A stretch of DNA of 64,000 nt. Origin: Ruegeria sp. THAF33. Its GTDB lineage: Bacteria > Pseudomonadota > Alphaproteobacteria > Rhodobacterales > Rhodobacteraceae. A program made the translations under genes and the position numbers. Shown piece by piece: positions 41,044 to 49,937 of the stretch; positions within the stretch are counted from its first letter, which is position 1; the number at the start of each line of letters is the position of its first letter. The stretch lies in NCBI RefSeq assembly GCF_009363615.1, contig NZ_CP045384.1, forward strand, positions 2,540,501 to 2,604,500. Direction: 5' to 3'. The notes beneath the pieces are model-generated. The model made no database searches and had not been told where the DNA came from. It worked only from the letters and a program-made list of their open reading frames with translations.

Positions 41044-41072
41044 TAGCTAGGGAGTCTAAAAGTCCGAGTCAA
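41044..41072 (-). promoter_or_regulatory. Predicted groESL promoter
   Basis: On minus, TTGACT (41072-41067) and TAGCTA (41049-41044) are separated by 17 bases, just upstream of the CIRCE element, so the operator overlaps the start region. It reads as a sigma-70-type promoter. Confidence 0.6.
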
Positions 41073-41104
41073 CAATTTGTGAGAGATTTTTTTTGCAAAA
41101 TGGA

Positions 41105-41779
41105 TCAGTCAGCCTGTTCCCAGCTATAGGCCCAATGCTTCAACCCTTCTGCGCCCTCTGACGTAAGCCCATAGATGCCTTTTTCAACCTTCTCGAACCA
41201 CCCGTAGTGGTTTTCCCACATAAGCCGGGTGGCGACCGGGACCGCGACCGATCTGGCGACGTCCGCCCCCTTGGACGGGCCATTCTCGGCCAGATAGGCC
41301 GCACATTTCAGCGCATCCTGCCGATACGCCGTCACGATACCATGGCGCGTCGCGCCTCCGGCGTTCGGGTCGCCTTGCAGCCGGTCGAATTCGCGCAGCA
41401 ACCGTGCGGCCCTGGCTTTGTTCTTACGGGGCGCGTAGGGGCCGGGATCGCACTGAACCTCGACCGTGCCATCAGCCCGCACGGTGATAAGGCCCAGGCC
41501 AAGCCTACGACACAGTGCCAGATTATCCTTGAGCGCCCGCCGGGCCGTTCGGCCCGTGGGTTTGCAGACGGCAACATAAACCAGATCAGTGAGTTTCAGC
41601 CGAGTGATCGCCTGATGAAACAGGGCCAGCGTGAACCGCAGTTTCAGTTCGACAATCACCGGCGCATCCCCATCGCGCACCGCAACGATGTCGGCTGCGC
41701 CGACTTCACCTTTGACGGTGTATCCCTGACGCTCCAGCAGCGCCTTGACCGGGGGATAGAGATCCTGCTCGCGGTTCAT
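41105..41779 (-). CDS. DUF2161 family, PD-(D/E)XK phosphodiesterase-like
   Basis: A 224-residue protein of the DUF2161 family, with a PD-(D/E)XK nuclease-like core. D30 in GAADIVAVRDG and E44/K46 in VIVELKLRF form the D...ExK active-site pattern. The N-terminal domain (about 1-115) is followed by a helical C-terminal domain (about 130-224). The nuclease role is predicted but not shown for the family. It is common in Rhodobacteraceae. It diverges from the GumN gene. Confidence 0.85.
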   Translation of the reverse strand: MNREQDLYPPVKALLERQGYTVKGEVGAADIVAVRDGDAPVIVELKLRFTLALFHQAITRLKLTDLVYVAVCKPTGRTARRALKDNLALCRRLGLGLITVRADGTVEVQCDPGPYAPRKNKARAARLLREFDRLQGDPNAGGATRHGIVTAYRQDALKCAAYLAENGPSKGADVARSVAVPVATRLMWENHYGWFEKVEKGIYGLTSEGAEGLKHWAYSWEQAD

Positions 41780-41889
41780 GCGGCCATGCTACGCAGATTG
41801 CCGGAGAATACCAGACGGGCGGCTTGAACATCGGCAGGTGGCGTGGCTAAGTCTGGGTTCAACTTCTTGACACCATTCAGGCTGGCCCC

Positions 41890-42870
41890 ATGCGTTTGCT
41901 CACTTTTCTTGCGTTCCTTCTGTTTCCGATCTCGGCTCAGGCCGCATGCGAGGGGGTGGACCTGCGCCCGCAACTGCCCGAGGAAACCCGGACCAAATTG
42001 CAAAGTGCAGTGGCCCAGATCGCTTATCCCGAAGGCAATCACTGGATTGCACGCAAGGGCGACACGGTTTTGCACATCATCGGCACGTTGCATAGTTACG
42101 ACCCGCGCATGGAAGACGTGATTGACCGCCTGTCGCCCGAACTCAGCAAAGCGGACGCCTTTTATTTCGAAGTCACTCAAGACGACATGGACGCCTTCGA
42201 AAAAACCATGGCCAACGACCTGAGTGCGGTGATGATTACCTCGGGCCCTACGTTGATCGATCTGATGGCAGAAGACGACTGGGATGCGCTGTCCGCAGCC
42301 CTGGCCCAGCGCGGCATCCCCGGCTGGATGGCTGCGAAGATGCGTCCGTGGTTCCTGACCATGATGCTGAGCATTCCGCCCTGCATGATCGAAGACCCGA
42401 ATTCAACTTATGGAATGGACGCCCGCCTGAACGATCTGGCCGTTGAAAAAGGTGTTCCGCAGCACTCGCTGGAACGAATCGAAGACCTGATGGCCATGTT
42501 CGACAGTTATCCGCTCGAGAAACAGGTCGAGTCGCTTGTGCGCCTGTCCGGGGCGATGCAGGGCAATGCAGACCAATTGGCCACCATGGCCAACGCGTAT
42601 CTGGAAGAAAAGCACGCCGAGATCATACAGCTTGCCCGCCTACAGGGGCTTGAGCAGTCGGGCCTGAGCCCCGAAGCCTTTGATGCGGAATGGCAAAATT
42701 TCGAGCAGCAGTTGCTGGTGCAGCGAAATGCCAACTGGATGGCGCAGATTCTGGACATCAGGGATCAGACAGTTGTGATTGCGGTCGGCGCGGGACACCT
42801 GAGCGATGATTACGGCCTGCTGAACCAACTGGAAGAAGCCGGATACGTTCTGACACGCGCCGAATTCTGA
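41890..42870 (+). CDS. Secreted TraB/GumN family protein
   Basis: A 326-residue protein with a signal peptide (MRLLTFLAFLLFPISAQAA, cleavage near 18). The TraB/GumN (Tiki-like) fold is shown by IGTLHSYDPRM (first GxxH) and the closing VGAGHLSDDYGLLNQLEEAGY (second GxxH). Relatives have been proposed as metalloproteases because of the paired GxxH and a Glu, but the activity in bacteria is not settled. A Cys-containing segment near 165 (PPCMIEDP) could form a disulfide with C20. It stands alone. Confidence 0.88.
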   Translation: MRLLTFLAFLLFPISAQAACEGVDLRPQLPEETRTKLQSAVAQIAYPEGNHWIARKGDTVLHIIGTLHSYDPRMEDVIDRLSPELSKADAFYFEVTQDDMDAFEKTMANDLSAVMITSGPTLIDLMAEDDWDALSAALAQRGIPGWMAAKMRPWFLTMMLSIPPCMIEDPNSTYGMDARLNDLAVEKGVPQHSLERIEDLMAMFDSYPLEKQVESLVRLSGAMQGNADQLATMANAYLEEKHAEIIQLARLQGLEQSGLSPEAFDAEWQNFEQQLLVQRNANWMAQILDIRDQTVVIAVGAGHLSDDYGLLNQLEEAGYVLTRAEF

Positions 42871-42980
42871 ACGGACCCAGCGGTTTTCAGACCAAGCGTC
42901 GCAGACAGTGCTCAGCGGCGTGACAACGGCTTTTAGCCGCCCTATAAGGCGCGCAAATTTCCATTCCGCAGGACACTGAC

Positions 42981-43901
42981 ATGACGACGCTAGTATTTGG
43001 CCACAAATCCCCCGACACAGATTCCACAGGTTCGCCGATCCTGTGGTCGTGGTACCTGAACGAGGTCAAGGGTGAGCAGACCGAACCCGTGCTGCTGGGT
43101 GAACCCAACACCGAAGCAACATTCATGCTGGAAAACTGGGACCTGCCCAAGCCGCGGATCCTTGAGGACCTGCCTGCGGAAACCCCGGTGGTTATCGTCG
43201 ACACCAACAACCCCGCCGAACTGCCGGCCAACATCAACGACGCGGATATCCGCGCCATCATCGACCATCACAAGCTGGTCGGTGGCCTGGAAACCAAAGG
43301 CCCGATCGACATCACCGTGCGCCCCCTGGCCTGCACCGCCACCATCATGGTTGATCTGATGGGCGAAGATGCGGCCAAGATGCCCGACGCAATCAAGGGC
43401 GCCGCGCTTACCTGCATTCTGTCGGATACTCTGGAATTCCGCTCTCCGACCACCACAGCGCATGACCGCGAGGTTGCAGAACGTCTGGCGGCTGAGCTCG
43501 AGCTGGACATTTCGGCATATGCGGCAGACATGTTCGCGGCGAAATCGGATGTCTCGTCCTTTTCGGACGCCGAGTTGATCCGCATGGACAGTAAAGAATA
43601 CGAGGTCGACGGCACCAAATTCCGGGTCTCGGTTCTGGAAACCACCGCCCCCGGCGTCGTTCTGGACCGCAAGACCAGCCTGGCGGACTCGATGGTGGAC
43701 GTTGCCAAGGAAGACGGCGTCGATCAGGTGCTGCTGTTCGTGGTTGATATCCTGAACGAAGAGGCCACGCTGCTGGTCCCCAATGATCTGGTCAAAACCG
43801 TGGCCGAGAAGAGCTTTGGCGCAACCGTGGACGGGGACGCCGTCGTTCTGCCCGGTATCATGAGCCGCAAAAAGCAGATCATTCCGAACCTGAAGGTCTG
43901 A
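42981..43901 (+). CDS. ppaC: Manganese-dependent inorganic pyrophosphatase
   Basis: Family II pyrophosphatase of 306 residues. The DHH-type metal sites are visible: GHKSPDTDS (N-terminal), VDTNN, IIDHHK, and the C-terminal substrate-binding SRKKQIIPNL. It hydrolyses pyrophosphate in the cytoplasm with Mn. It replaces or adds to the more usual type I enzyme. It is followed by a clear terminator and stands alone. Confidence 0.97.
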   Translation: MTTLVFGHKSPDTDSTGSPILWSWYLNEVKGEQTEPVLLGEPNTEATFMLENWDLPKPRILEDLPAETPVVIVDTNNPAELPANINDADIRAIIDHHKLVGGLETKGPIDITVRPLACTATIMVDLMGEDAAKMPDAIKGAALTCILSDTLEFRSPTTTAHDREVAERLAAELELDISAYAADMFAAKSDVSSFSDAELIRMDSKEYEVDGTKFRVSVLETTAPGVVLDRKTSLADSMVDVAKEDGVDQVLLFVVDILNEEATLLVPNDLVKTVAEKSFGATVDGDAVVLPGIMSRKKQIIPNLKV

Positions 43902-43924
43902 TCCTCAAACGACCCAAATCTGAA

Positions 43925-43952
43925 GGCGTCCAATTCGGGCGCCTTTTTCTTT
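43925..43952 (+). terminator. Intrinsic terminator after ppaC
   Basis: GGCGTCC-AATTC-GGGCGCC (43925-43943, one G-U pair) followed by TTTTTCTTT. Typical form and position. Confidence 0.9.
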
Positions 43953-44032
43953 GCTGACAGCCATTTGCGGACGCGTTGTCGGTTGTTAGTCTGACCGGGG
44001 GTCCAAAGCCTATCCCAGGTCAGGTAAATGCA

Positions 44033-45109
44033 ATGGTCGTACGAAAACTGAGCACCACCCGCAGCATCCTTCTTTTTGAAGGTGCCGACAAGGCGGCGTA
44101 TTGGCGACGCTTTGCAATGCTGCTGACGCTGTCGGTCGTGATTGCCACCATGGGGTTGCTGCGCAACTCCGGCGCCGTCGTGATCGCGGCCATGCTTGTG
44201 GCGCCGCTGATGACCCCGATCCTCGGGGTGGCCGCCGCGATGGTCATGGGATGGCTGAAACGCGCGGTGACGCTGGCGCTTACGGTCTGTCTGGCTGCCA
44301 TTGTCTGTGTGATGATGGCATGGTTTCTGGTCTATGTCGCAGATGTTCCCCGTGGCATTTTGATCCCCGATCAGGTCCTGGCGCGCACCGATCCCGGCAC
44401 CGAAGACCTGATCGTCGCGCTCGCTGCCGGTGTGGCCGGGGCCTATGTTCAGATCAACAAATCCGAATTGAGCCTTCTACCCGGCGCGGCCATCGGTGTT
44501 TCGCTTGTTCCCCCGCTGTCGGCCTCGGGCATTCTTTTATATTTTGACGAACCCGCCGAGGCCTATGAGGCAGGGCTGCTTTTCGCAACGAACCTTGGCG
44601 CGATCATTCTGTCAGCCTGCGCGGTTTATCTTGTCTATGCCGCGCGGTCCGTGGTTTTCAGCAAGGGAAAGCGCAAGCTGAACTTCACCGCCAGCGTCTT
44701 TGTCGCGATCGCGTTTCTGGTCGTCGTCGTCCTGCAACTTGGGAAGTCCACCTACAACCGTTATCTGGAGACGCGCACCGAGGCGCAACTGGCCGATGCC
44801 ATTCGCGAATGGGCCGATCCGGTTTCCGTGGAAATCATCCGCATCGACGTCAACGCTCAGCGCAAGCGGGCCGAGGTTTGGCTGATCGTCGATCTGCCGG
44901 CCGAAGCGCAGTTCAAGGTTTCTTCCATTGCCGGTTTGTTGCCACCCAAGCTGCGTGAGACCCCTCTGGTCGGGGTGCTGGAGGAGGAGCTTGGACCCGG
45001 ATACCTGGCCATTATCCGGTATCAGCCGCGTATCGGGGCCCAGATCATCCTGGGAACGGAAAACGTTCAGCAGGCCCCGGACGTCACTGAAATTACCGAA
45101 GACGAGTAG
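44033..45109 (+). CDS. DUF389 family membrane protein
   Basis: A 358-residue protein with six or more transmembrane segments in its first 240 residues and a soluble C-terminal domain (about 250-358). The family mark APLMTPILGVAAAMVMG and the repeated small-residue helices (LPGAAIGVSLVPPLSASG) are seen. DUF389 proteins have been proposed as transport-related, but the function is not established. ATG 44033 is used, as AGGT lies eight bases upstream; an upstream ATG at 43976 would add 19 residues. It is free-standing between terminators. Confidence 0.85.
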   Translation: MVVRKLSTTRSILLFEGADKAAYWRRFAMLLTLSVVIATMGLLRNSGAVVIAAMLVAPLMTPILGVAAAMVMGWLKRAVTLALTVCLAAIVCVMMAWFLVYVADVPRGILIPDQVLARTDPGTEDLIVALAAGVAGAYVQINKSELSLLPGAAIGVSLVPPLSASGILLYFDEPAEAYEAGLLFATNLGAIILSACAVYLVYAARSVVFSKGKRKLNFTASVFVAIAFLVVVVLQLGKSTYNRYLETRTEAQLADAIREWADPVSVEIIRIDVNAQRKRAEVWLIVDLPAEAQFKVSSIAGLLPPKLRETPLVGVLEEELGPGYLAIIRYQPRIGAQIILGTENVQQAPDVTEITEDE

Positions 45110-45211
45110 CAGTTTCACCCATTCCTTCGCGCAAACGGGAATGCGGGATGGTGTTCGGTCCCAAGCTTTGCCATAGCTGTCGCCAGCGCGATATCAGACC
45201 CAGAGGCCCCC

Positions 45212-46087
45212 ATGACCCAGATCGTTTCCTCGCTTTCCGAGATCTCGGACCGTTACAAAGCACTGTTCGTCGACCTTTGGGGCTGTGTTCACAACGGCAT
45301 CACGGCCTACCCCGAAGCCGTCGAAGCGTTGAAGGCCTATCGCGCCAAGGGTGGCCTTGTGGTTTTGGTCACGAACTCTCCCAAACCCCGCGCCGGGGTG
45401 GCAGAGCAACTCGTGCAATTCAACGTCCCCGCCGACGCGTATGACACCATCGCCACCAGCGGGGATTCCGCGCGATCTGCGATGTTCCGGGGTGCTGTGG
45501 GGCACAAGGTTTACTTTATGGGCGAGTGGCAGCGCGATGCGGGCTTTTTCGAACCGCTGAAACTGCTGGATCACCCCATCCATATCGAGCGTGTGCCGCT
45601 GAAGGAAGCCGAGGGTATTGTCTGCTGCGGCCCGTTCGACCCGATGGCCGACCCGGATGTGAACCGGCCGGATTTCCTTTACGCCAAGCAGATGGGGATG
45701 AAACTGCTTTGTGCGAACCCTGACATTGTCGTGGACCGCGGCGAGGTGCGCGAATGGTGTGCCGGTGCTTTGGCCAGGCTGTACACCGAAATGGGCGGCG
45801 AGAGCCTGTATTTCGGCAAACCGCATCCCCCGATCTATGATCTGGCCCGTCGCAGGTTGCAGGAACTGGGGTACGATATCCCCGACAGTGACATTCTGGT
45901 GATCGGCGACGGCCCCCACACGGACATTCTAGGCGGCATGGGAGAGGGCATTGATTCTCTGTTCATCTCGGGCGGATTGGCCGCGGCAGAAACAAAAACG
46001 TCGCATCATCCGCACCACGAATCCTTAACCGCCTATATTGAAAGGGAAAAGATCAATCCAACCTACACGATCGGGCGCTTGAGGTAG
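45212..46087 (+). CDS. TIGR01459 family HAD-type hydrolase
   Basis: A 291-residue HAD superfamily hydrolase of the NagD-like branch. The nucleophile aspartate lies in LFVDLWGCVHNG (D21), where the second usual Asp is Trp, as in TIGR01459. VVLVTNSPKPR is motif 2, and IGDGPHTDILGGMG is motif 4. In alphaproteobacteria this family is often encoded close to ribF, as here, so a role around flavin phosphates is possible but not shown. A MaoC gene follows. Confidence 0.9.
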   Translation: MTQIVSSLSEISDRYKALFVDLWGCVHNGITAYPEAVEALKAYRAKGGLVVLVTNSPKPRAGVAEQLVQFNVPADAYDTIATSGDSARSAMFRGAVGHKVYFMGEWQRDAGFFEPLKLLDHPIHIERVPLKEAEGIVCCGPFDPMADPDVNRPDFLYAKQMGMKLLCANPDIVVDRGEVREWCAGALARLYTEMGGESLYFGKPHPPIYDLARRRLQELGYDIPDSDILVIGDGPHTDILGGMGEGIDSLFISGGLAAAETKTSHHPHHESLTAYIEREKINPTYTIGRLR

Positions 46088-46188
46088 CAAGAAAAGACTT
46101 GATTTTCTGCAACTGCGAAGTAATAAAGTTGCCAACCTTGGCCAAATGATGGTTTTTTCTTTCACGGCCGACTTCGAGTGAGGGCAAC

Positions 46189-46632
46189 ATGTTGGACAAT
46201 CTTCCGCGCGGAACGATCTGTATCGAAGACATCGAAATGGGCATGTCCCGCCACCTGCGCAAAGTGGTGACGGATGAAGATATCGAAATGTTCGCGCAGG
46301 TCTCGACCGACCGGAATCCGGTGCATCTGGACGACGACTATGCCCGCGATACGATCTTCGAAGGCCGTATTGCCCACGGAATGCTGACGGCGGGTCTGAT
46401 CTCGGCCGTGATTGGTGAACAACTGCCGGGTCATGGTACTGTTTACATGGGGCAGTCACTGAAGTTCCTGGCGCCTGTGCGTCCGGGTGACATGGTCTAT
46501 GCCGAGGTGAAGGTGATCGACATCGATTTTGCCAAGCGCCGCGTCAAGCTGGACTGCCATTGTTCGGTCGAGGGCAAGAAGGTCCTGATCGGCGAAGCCA
46601 TGGTGCTTGCCCCGTCGCGCAAGTTCGACTGA
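46189..46632 (+). CDS. MaoC family (R)-specific enoyl-CoA hydratase-like protein
   Basis: A 147-residue hot-dog fold hydratase. The catalytic pair D41 and H46 is visible in STDRNPVHLDDDYA, and RIAHGMLTAGLIS is the conserved following segment. Such enzymes supply (R)-3-hydroxyacyl-CoA to polyhydroxyalkanoate synthesis or act on acyl-CoAs; which applies here is unknown. It lies 101 bases after the HAD gene and is followed by a bidirectional terminator. Confidence 0.9.
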   Translation: MLDNLPRGTICIEDIEMGMSRHLRKVVTDEDIEMFAQVSTDRNPVHLDDDYARDTIFEGRIAHGMLTAGLISAVIGEQLPGHGTVYMGQSLKFLAPVRPGDMVYAEVKVIDIDFAKRRVKLDCHCSVEGKKVLIGEAMVLAPSRKFD

Positions 46633-46651
46633 CTGGCAAACACAGTTTTGC

Positions 46652-46679
46652 AAAAGGCGCCGGACCGGCGCCTTTTTTG
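46652..46679. terminator. Bidirectional terminator after maoC-like and metF-like genes
   Basis: Perfect GGCGCCGG-A-CCGGCGCC (46656-46672), flanked by AAAA and TTTTTT, works on both strands. It separates convergent genes. Confidence 0.92.
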
Positions 46680-46707
46680 TTTGGGCGCTCAATTGCACAC
46701 AAGGTCG

Positions 46708-47697
46708 TCAGGAAGAACGAGTTCGTTTTCGCCCTTTCAGCGCACCTGATTCCAGAATGATTTCCGACACCACGTGTTCACGCCTGTAGGCCATCACATG
46801 AACCCCGGAAACACCGGCGATGTCCCGGATCTGCTGGATCAGTTCGATACAGATCTTCTTGCCCTCTTCCGCGGGCTTTTCGGCCTTTTCCATCCGCTCG
46901 ATGACATGATCCGGGATGTGAATTCCGGGCACATTGCTGCGCATCCAGCGTGCCGCGCGCGCCGAAGCGATGGGGCCCACACCGGCAATGATGAATACTT
47001 TTTCGTCCAGACCGGCATCCCGAACCCGATCCATGAACCTTTCAAAGAGCGGAATGTCGTAGATATAGTTGGTCTGAATAAACTCGGCCCCCGCCTCGAC
47101 CTTCTTTGCAAGGCGTTCCGGGCGCCAATCATAAGGTGGAATACAGGGGTTTTCCGCCGCACCCAAAAACAGTTGAGGGGGGCGCGTGATCTTGCGGCCG
47201 GAAAGAAACTTTCCCTGATCGCGCATCGTTCGGATCGTCCGCAGCAAGGTCAGGGAATCAAAGTCGAACACCGGCTTTGCGCCCGGTTGATCCCCAACCC
47301 CGACACCGTCGCCCGTCAGGCACAGCACGTTGCTGACGCCCAGCGCCGCAGCCCCCAGAACATCCCCCTGAATGGCGATCCGGTTCCGGTCTCGGCAGGA
47401 AATCTGATAGACCGGAGAATACCCCGCGCGGGTCAACAACGCACAGATCCCTATCGAAGACATGTGGCAGTTGGCACCAGACGCATCGGTTGCATTGATC
47501 GCATCCGCCACTTCACCCAGCGGCTGCGCCGCCTGAAAAACATCCTCGGGGTCAGCGCTGTCTGGCGGGTTCAGTTCAGCGGTCACCGCAAAGCGGCCCG
47601 AACGCAGAACTCTTTCCAATCGACTGTGCGAGACATAGCCTTCGGGAACAGGCACATAGCCGATCGGCTCGACCTCGCTGCGATGGGCATCATTCAT
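46708..47697 (-). CDS. metF: Methylenetetrahydrofolate reductase (MetF-like)
   Basis: A TIM-barrel, flavin-dependent reductase of 329 residues that converts 5,10-methylene-THF to 5-methyl-THF. FAVTAELNPPDSADP starts the barrel; TDASGANCHMSSIG, LCLTGDGV and FIQTNYIYDIPLFERFMDRV contain the folate and FAD contacts. It lacks a C-terminal regulatory domain, as bacterial forms do, and differs from canonical E. coli MetF (about 296 aa) by being longer. It is coupled to the Cys-rich MTHFR C-terminal-domain gene immediately upstream by an ATGA-type overlap. Confidence 0.92.
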   Translation of the reverse strand: MNDAHRSEVEPIGYVPVPEGYVSHSRLERVLRSGRFAVTAELNPPDSADPEDVFQAAQPLGEVADAINATDASGANCHMSSIGICALLTRAGYSPVYQISCRDRNRIAIQGDVLGAAALGVSNVLCLTGDGVGVGDQPGAKPVFDFDSLTLLRTIRTMRDQGKFLSGRKITRPPQLFLGAAENPCIPPYDWRPERLAKKVEAGAEFIQTNYIYDIPLFERFMDRVRDAGLDEKVFIIAGVGPIASARAARWMRSNVPGIHIPDHVIERMEKAEKPAEEGKKICIELIQQIRDIAGVSGVHVMAYRREHVVSEIILESGALKGRKRTRSS

Positions 47698-48275
47698 TTC
47701 TTCAGCTCCCGGTTCACCGCGTTGGGGGGTTCAGCAGCCAGAGGTGCCGCAGAGGGTTCGTTTTCGCGCGCCTCCGGGAACGCCTGCGCAAGCGTTTCGC
47801 GGGCAGCGTCCCGGGCCTCGCGTTCCTGTGCGGCGATCTCGCGGCTGACCCGCAGCCAGGATGATGATCCCTTCAACGTGTGTTCCAAAGGCGGAAGAAC
47901 CTCTTTTATCTTGTCGCCCCCATGTTGCATGCGGCTGGCCCCGTCCCAGGCCAAAGCCCAGACGCATTTCATATCGGGCTTCACCTCGCAGAACTCACCG
48001 GGGCGTACGCCGCCGCATGGGCCGTTGCGCAGTTGCTTGGGGCAGTTCATCGGGCAAGACATACCCGTCGAAGACAAAACGCATTGTCCGCACATCTTGC
48101 AATCAAACAAAAGACTTTTGACGCCTTTTTCGACCAGCGCTATGGGGCGTTCAACGCGGTTGTAGCCGATCCTTGCAAAGACCGGATCCATCGCGACCAT
48201 GCCCCGTTCGACACATTTGTAAATCCACTCGAACGCACGGGCGTTGCGAATCGCGAACAGTCGCAATCGATACAT
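47694..48275 (-). CDS. MTHFR C-terminal domain protein, Cys-rich (MetV-like)
   Basis: A 193-residue protein of the methylene-THF reductase C-terminal family (PF12225-type). A cysteine-rich region (about 58-100: CKMCGQCVLSSTGMSCPMNC, then PCGG and later CEV and C) fits one or more Fe-S clusters or zinc. Acetogens pair MetF with a partner called MetV, in which such a subunit mediates electron transfer; the same pairing here suggests an NADH-independent or ferredoxin-linked electron route, by analogy. It begins after a strong site (AGGAGG) and overlaps metF by four bases. Confidence 0.85.
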   Translation of the reverse strand: MYRLRLFAIRNARAFEWIYKCVERGMVAMDPVFARIGYNRVERPIALVEKGVKSLLFDCKMCGQCVLSSTGMSCPMNCPKQLRNGPCGGVRPGEFCEVKPDMKCVWALAWDGASRMQHGGDKIKEVLPPLEHTLKGSSSWLRVSREIAAQEREARDAARETLAQAFPEARENEPSAAPLAAEPPNAVNRELKK

Positions 48276-48293
48276 GGTCTGCCTCCTGTGCTG

Positions 48294-48307
48294 GGTTCAT
48301 TTGAACC
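48294..48307. promoter_or_regulatory. Palindrome upstream of the MTHFR pair
   Basis: GGTTCA-TT-TGAACC is a perfect 6-bp inverted repeat, 18 bases before the start of the Cys-rich gene on minus. It may be an operator or fortuitous. Confidence 0.3.
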
Positions 48308-48534
48308 TGGCCGGGCCATCGTCCGCCCCCGAGCGTGTTCCGAGGGCCGGAAACTCAGTCTACACCCAGTATTTTTTTTGGATCAAGCAGTTGGCCGAAT
48401 GTCGCACAGCAATCCGGGGATGCCCCGCGTGCAATCAGGTCTGACAAATGGTTTTGGTGTGTTTCGCCGGGACGCGCGCCTTGAATTCAAACTGCCGCTT
48501 GAACAAATCGCAACGCAACGCTACGCAATCGCCT

Positions 48535-49467
48535 ATGCACATCATCCGGGATTTCCAGTTTGTCGAGCCAGAAGATCGCGGCGCCAGCGTTGCGATCGGG
48601 AATTTTGATGGCGTCCATTTGGGGCACCAGTCGGTCATCGAACTGGCCCGCGACGCGGCCCCGGATGCGCCACTGGGTGTCATGACCTTCGAGCCGCATC
48701 CACGTGAATACTTTGCGCCGGACTCTCCTCCGTTCCGCCTGATGCGCGGCAATGCGCGGGCGCATCGGCTTGAGAAGCTGGGTGTGGAGAAACTGTATGA
48801 ACTGCCGTTCAACGCGGCGCTGGCCGGGCTTTCCCCCGATGAATTCGCGCGCAACGTGATTTGCGACGGTCTGGGACTGTCCCATGTCGTGGTCGGGGCC
48901 GATTTCTGTTTTGGCAAGGGCCGCAGTGGGACGGCTGACGATCTGGTTCGGTTCGGGCAAGAGATGGGATTTGGCGTGACGATTGCCCCTTTGATGCAGC
49001 GGTCGGAAAACGTGGTCTCGTCAACCGCCATCCGCACCGCATTGAGCGAGGGTCGCCCAAGGGATGCCGCCGCGATGCTGGGCCATTGGCACAGGATCGA
49101 AGGCGAGGTGATCGGCGGCGAGCAACGCGGGCGGGAACTGGGTTTCCCAACCGCGAACATGTCCATCGAAGGGCTCCACCCGCCGAAATTCGGTGTCTAC
49201 GCGGTATTGGTCGACGTGCTGGATGGCCCGCATCAGGGCAGTTATCACGGCGCGGCCTCGGTTGGGGTGCGCCCGATGTTCCATGGCGAAGTGCCAAATA
49301 TCGAAACCTTCCTGTTCGACTTTTCCGGCGACCTGTACGGGGCGACCTTGTCGGTGGGGCTGATCGAATTCCTGCGCCCTGAAATGACATTTGACGGGCT
49401 GGATGGTCTGATCGCGCAGATGAATGCCGATTGTGAACAGGCCCGGGACATTCTGGCCGCCCTATGA
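48535..49467 (+). CDS. ribF: Bifunctional riboflavin kinase / FAD synthetase
   Basis: A 310-residue enzyme converting riboflavin to FMN and then FAD. The N-terminal FMN adenylyltransferase (about 15-160) has AIGNFDGVHLGHQ and GADFCFGKGRSG. The C-terminal kinase domain (about 180-310) has GRELGFPTANM and the GVYAVLVDV barrel. ATG 48535 gives the family length; an earlier in-frame ATG at 48448 lacks support. It is followed closely by ycgN. Confidence 0.97.
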   Translation: MHIIRDFQFVEPEDRGASVAIGNFDGVHLGHQSVIELARDAAPDAPLGVMTFEPHPREYFAPDSPPFRLMRGNARAHRLEKLGVEKLYELPFNAALAGLSPDEFARNVICDGLGLSHVVVGADFCFGKGRSGTADDLVRFGQEMGFGVTIAPLMQRSENVVSSTAIRTALSEGRPRDAAAMLGHWHRIEGEVIGGEQRGRELGFPTANMSIEGLHPPKFGVYAVLVDVLDGPHQGSYHGAASVGVRPMFHGEVPNIETFLFDFSGDLYGATLSVGLIEFLRPEMTFDGLDGLIAQMNADCEQARDILAAL

Positions 49468-49937
49468 GCGCTGATCCGATTCAACGCACTGGCCTGCCCG
49501 CCCGGTTCTGGGAACGCAAACCCCTGCGCAAGATGAACCAGCGCGAATGGGAAGCTTTGTGCGACGGTTGCGGCAAATGCTGCCTGAACAAGTTGGAGGA
49601 TGAGGACAGCGGTGAGGTTGCCCTGACCTGCGTCGCCTGCCGCCTGCTGGACGATGAAAGCTGCCGCTGCACGCAATACGACATCCGGCATCAATTTGTC
49701 CCGGAATGCATCGTCATGACACCCGACAATATCGACGAACACGCCTATTGGTTGCCGCAAACCTGCGCCTATCGGCTGCTGTGGGAGGGCAAACCGCTTT
49801 ACGACTGGCACCCATTGTTGTCTGGTACGCCGGAAACCGTGCACGCCGCAGGCGTGTCGGTCCGAGGGCGCACGGTGTCCGAGTTCGAAACCCCCATGGA
49901 AGAGTGGGAAGACTACATTATCGAGGAGCCTAGCTGA
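49464..49937 (+). CDS. YcgN family cysteine-cluster protein
   Basis: A 157-residue protein of the YcgN/UPF0260 family. Conserved cysteines cluster in ALCDGCGKCCLNKL (about 32-42), with more in TCVACRLL and CRCTQYD, and in TCAYRLLWEGKPLYDWHPL. The motif resembles zinc/iron-sulfur cysteine clusters of the family. The function is unknown. It overlaps ribF by four bases and the threonine aldolase by one. Confidence 0.9.
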   Translation: MSADPIQRTGLPARFWERKPLRKMNQREWEALCDGCGKCCLNKLEDEDSGEVALTCVACRLLDDESCRCTQYDIRHQFVPECIVMTPDNIDEHAYWLPQTCAYRLLWEGKPLYDWHPLLSGTPETVHAAGVSVRGRTVSEFETPMEEWEDYIIEEPS

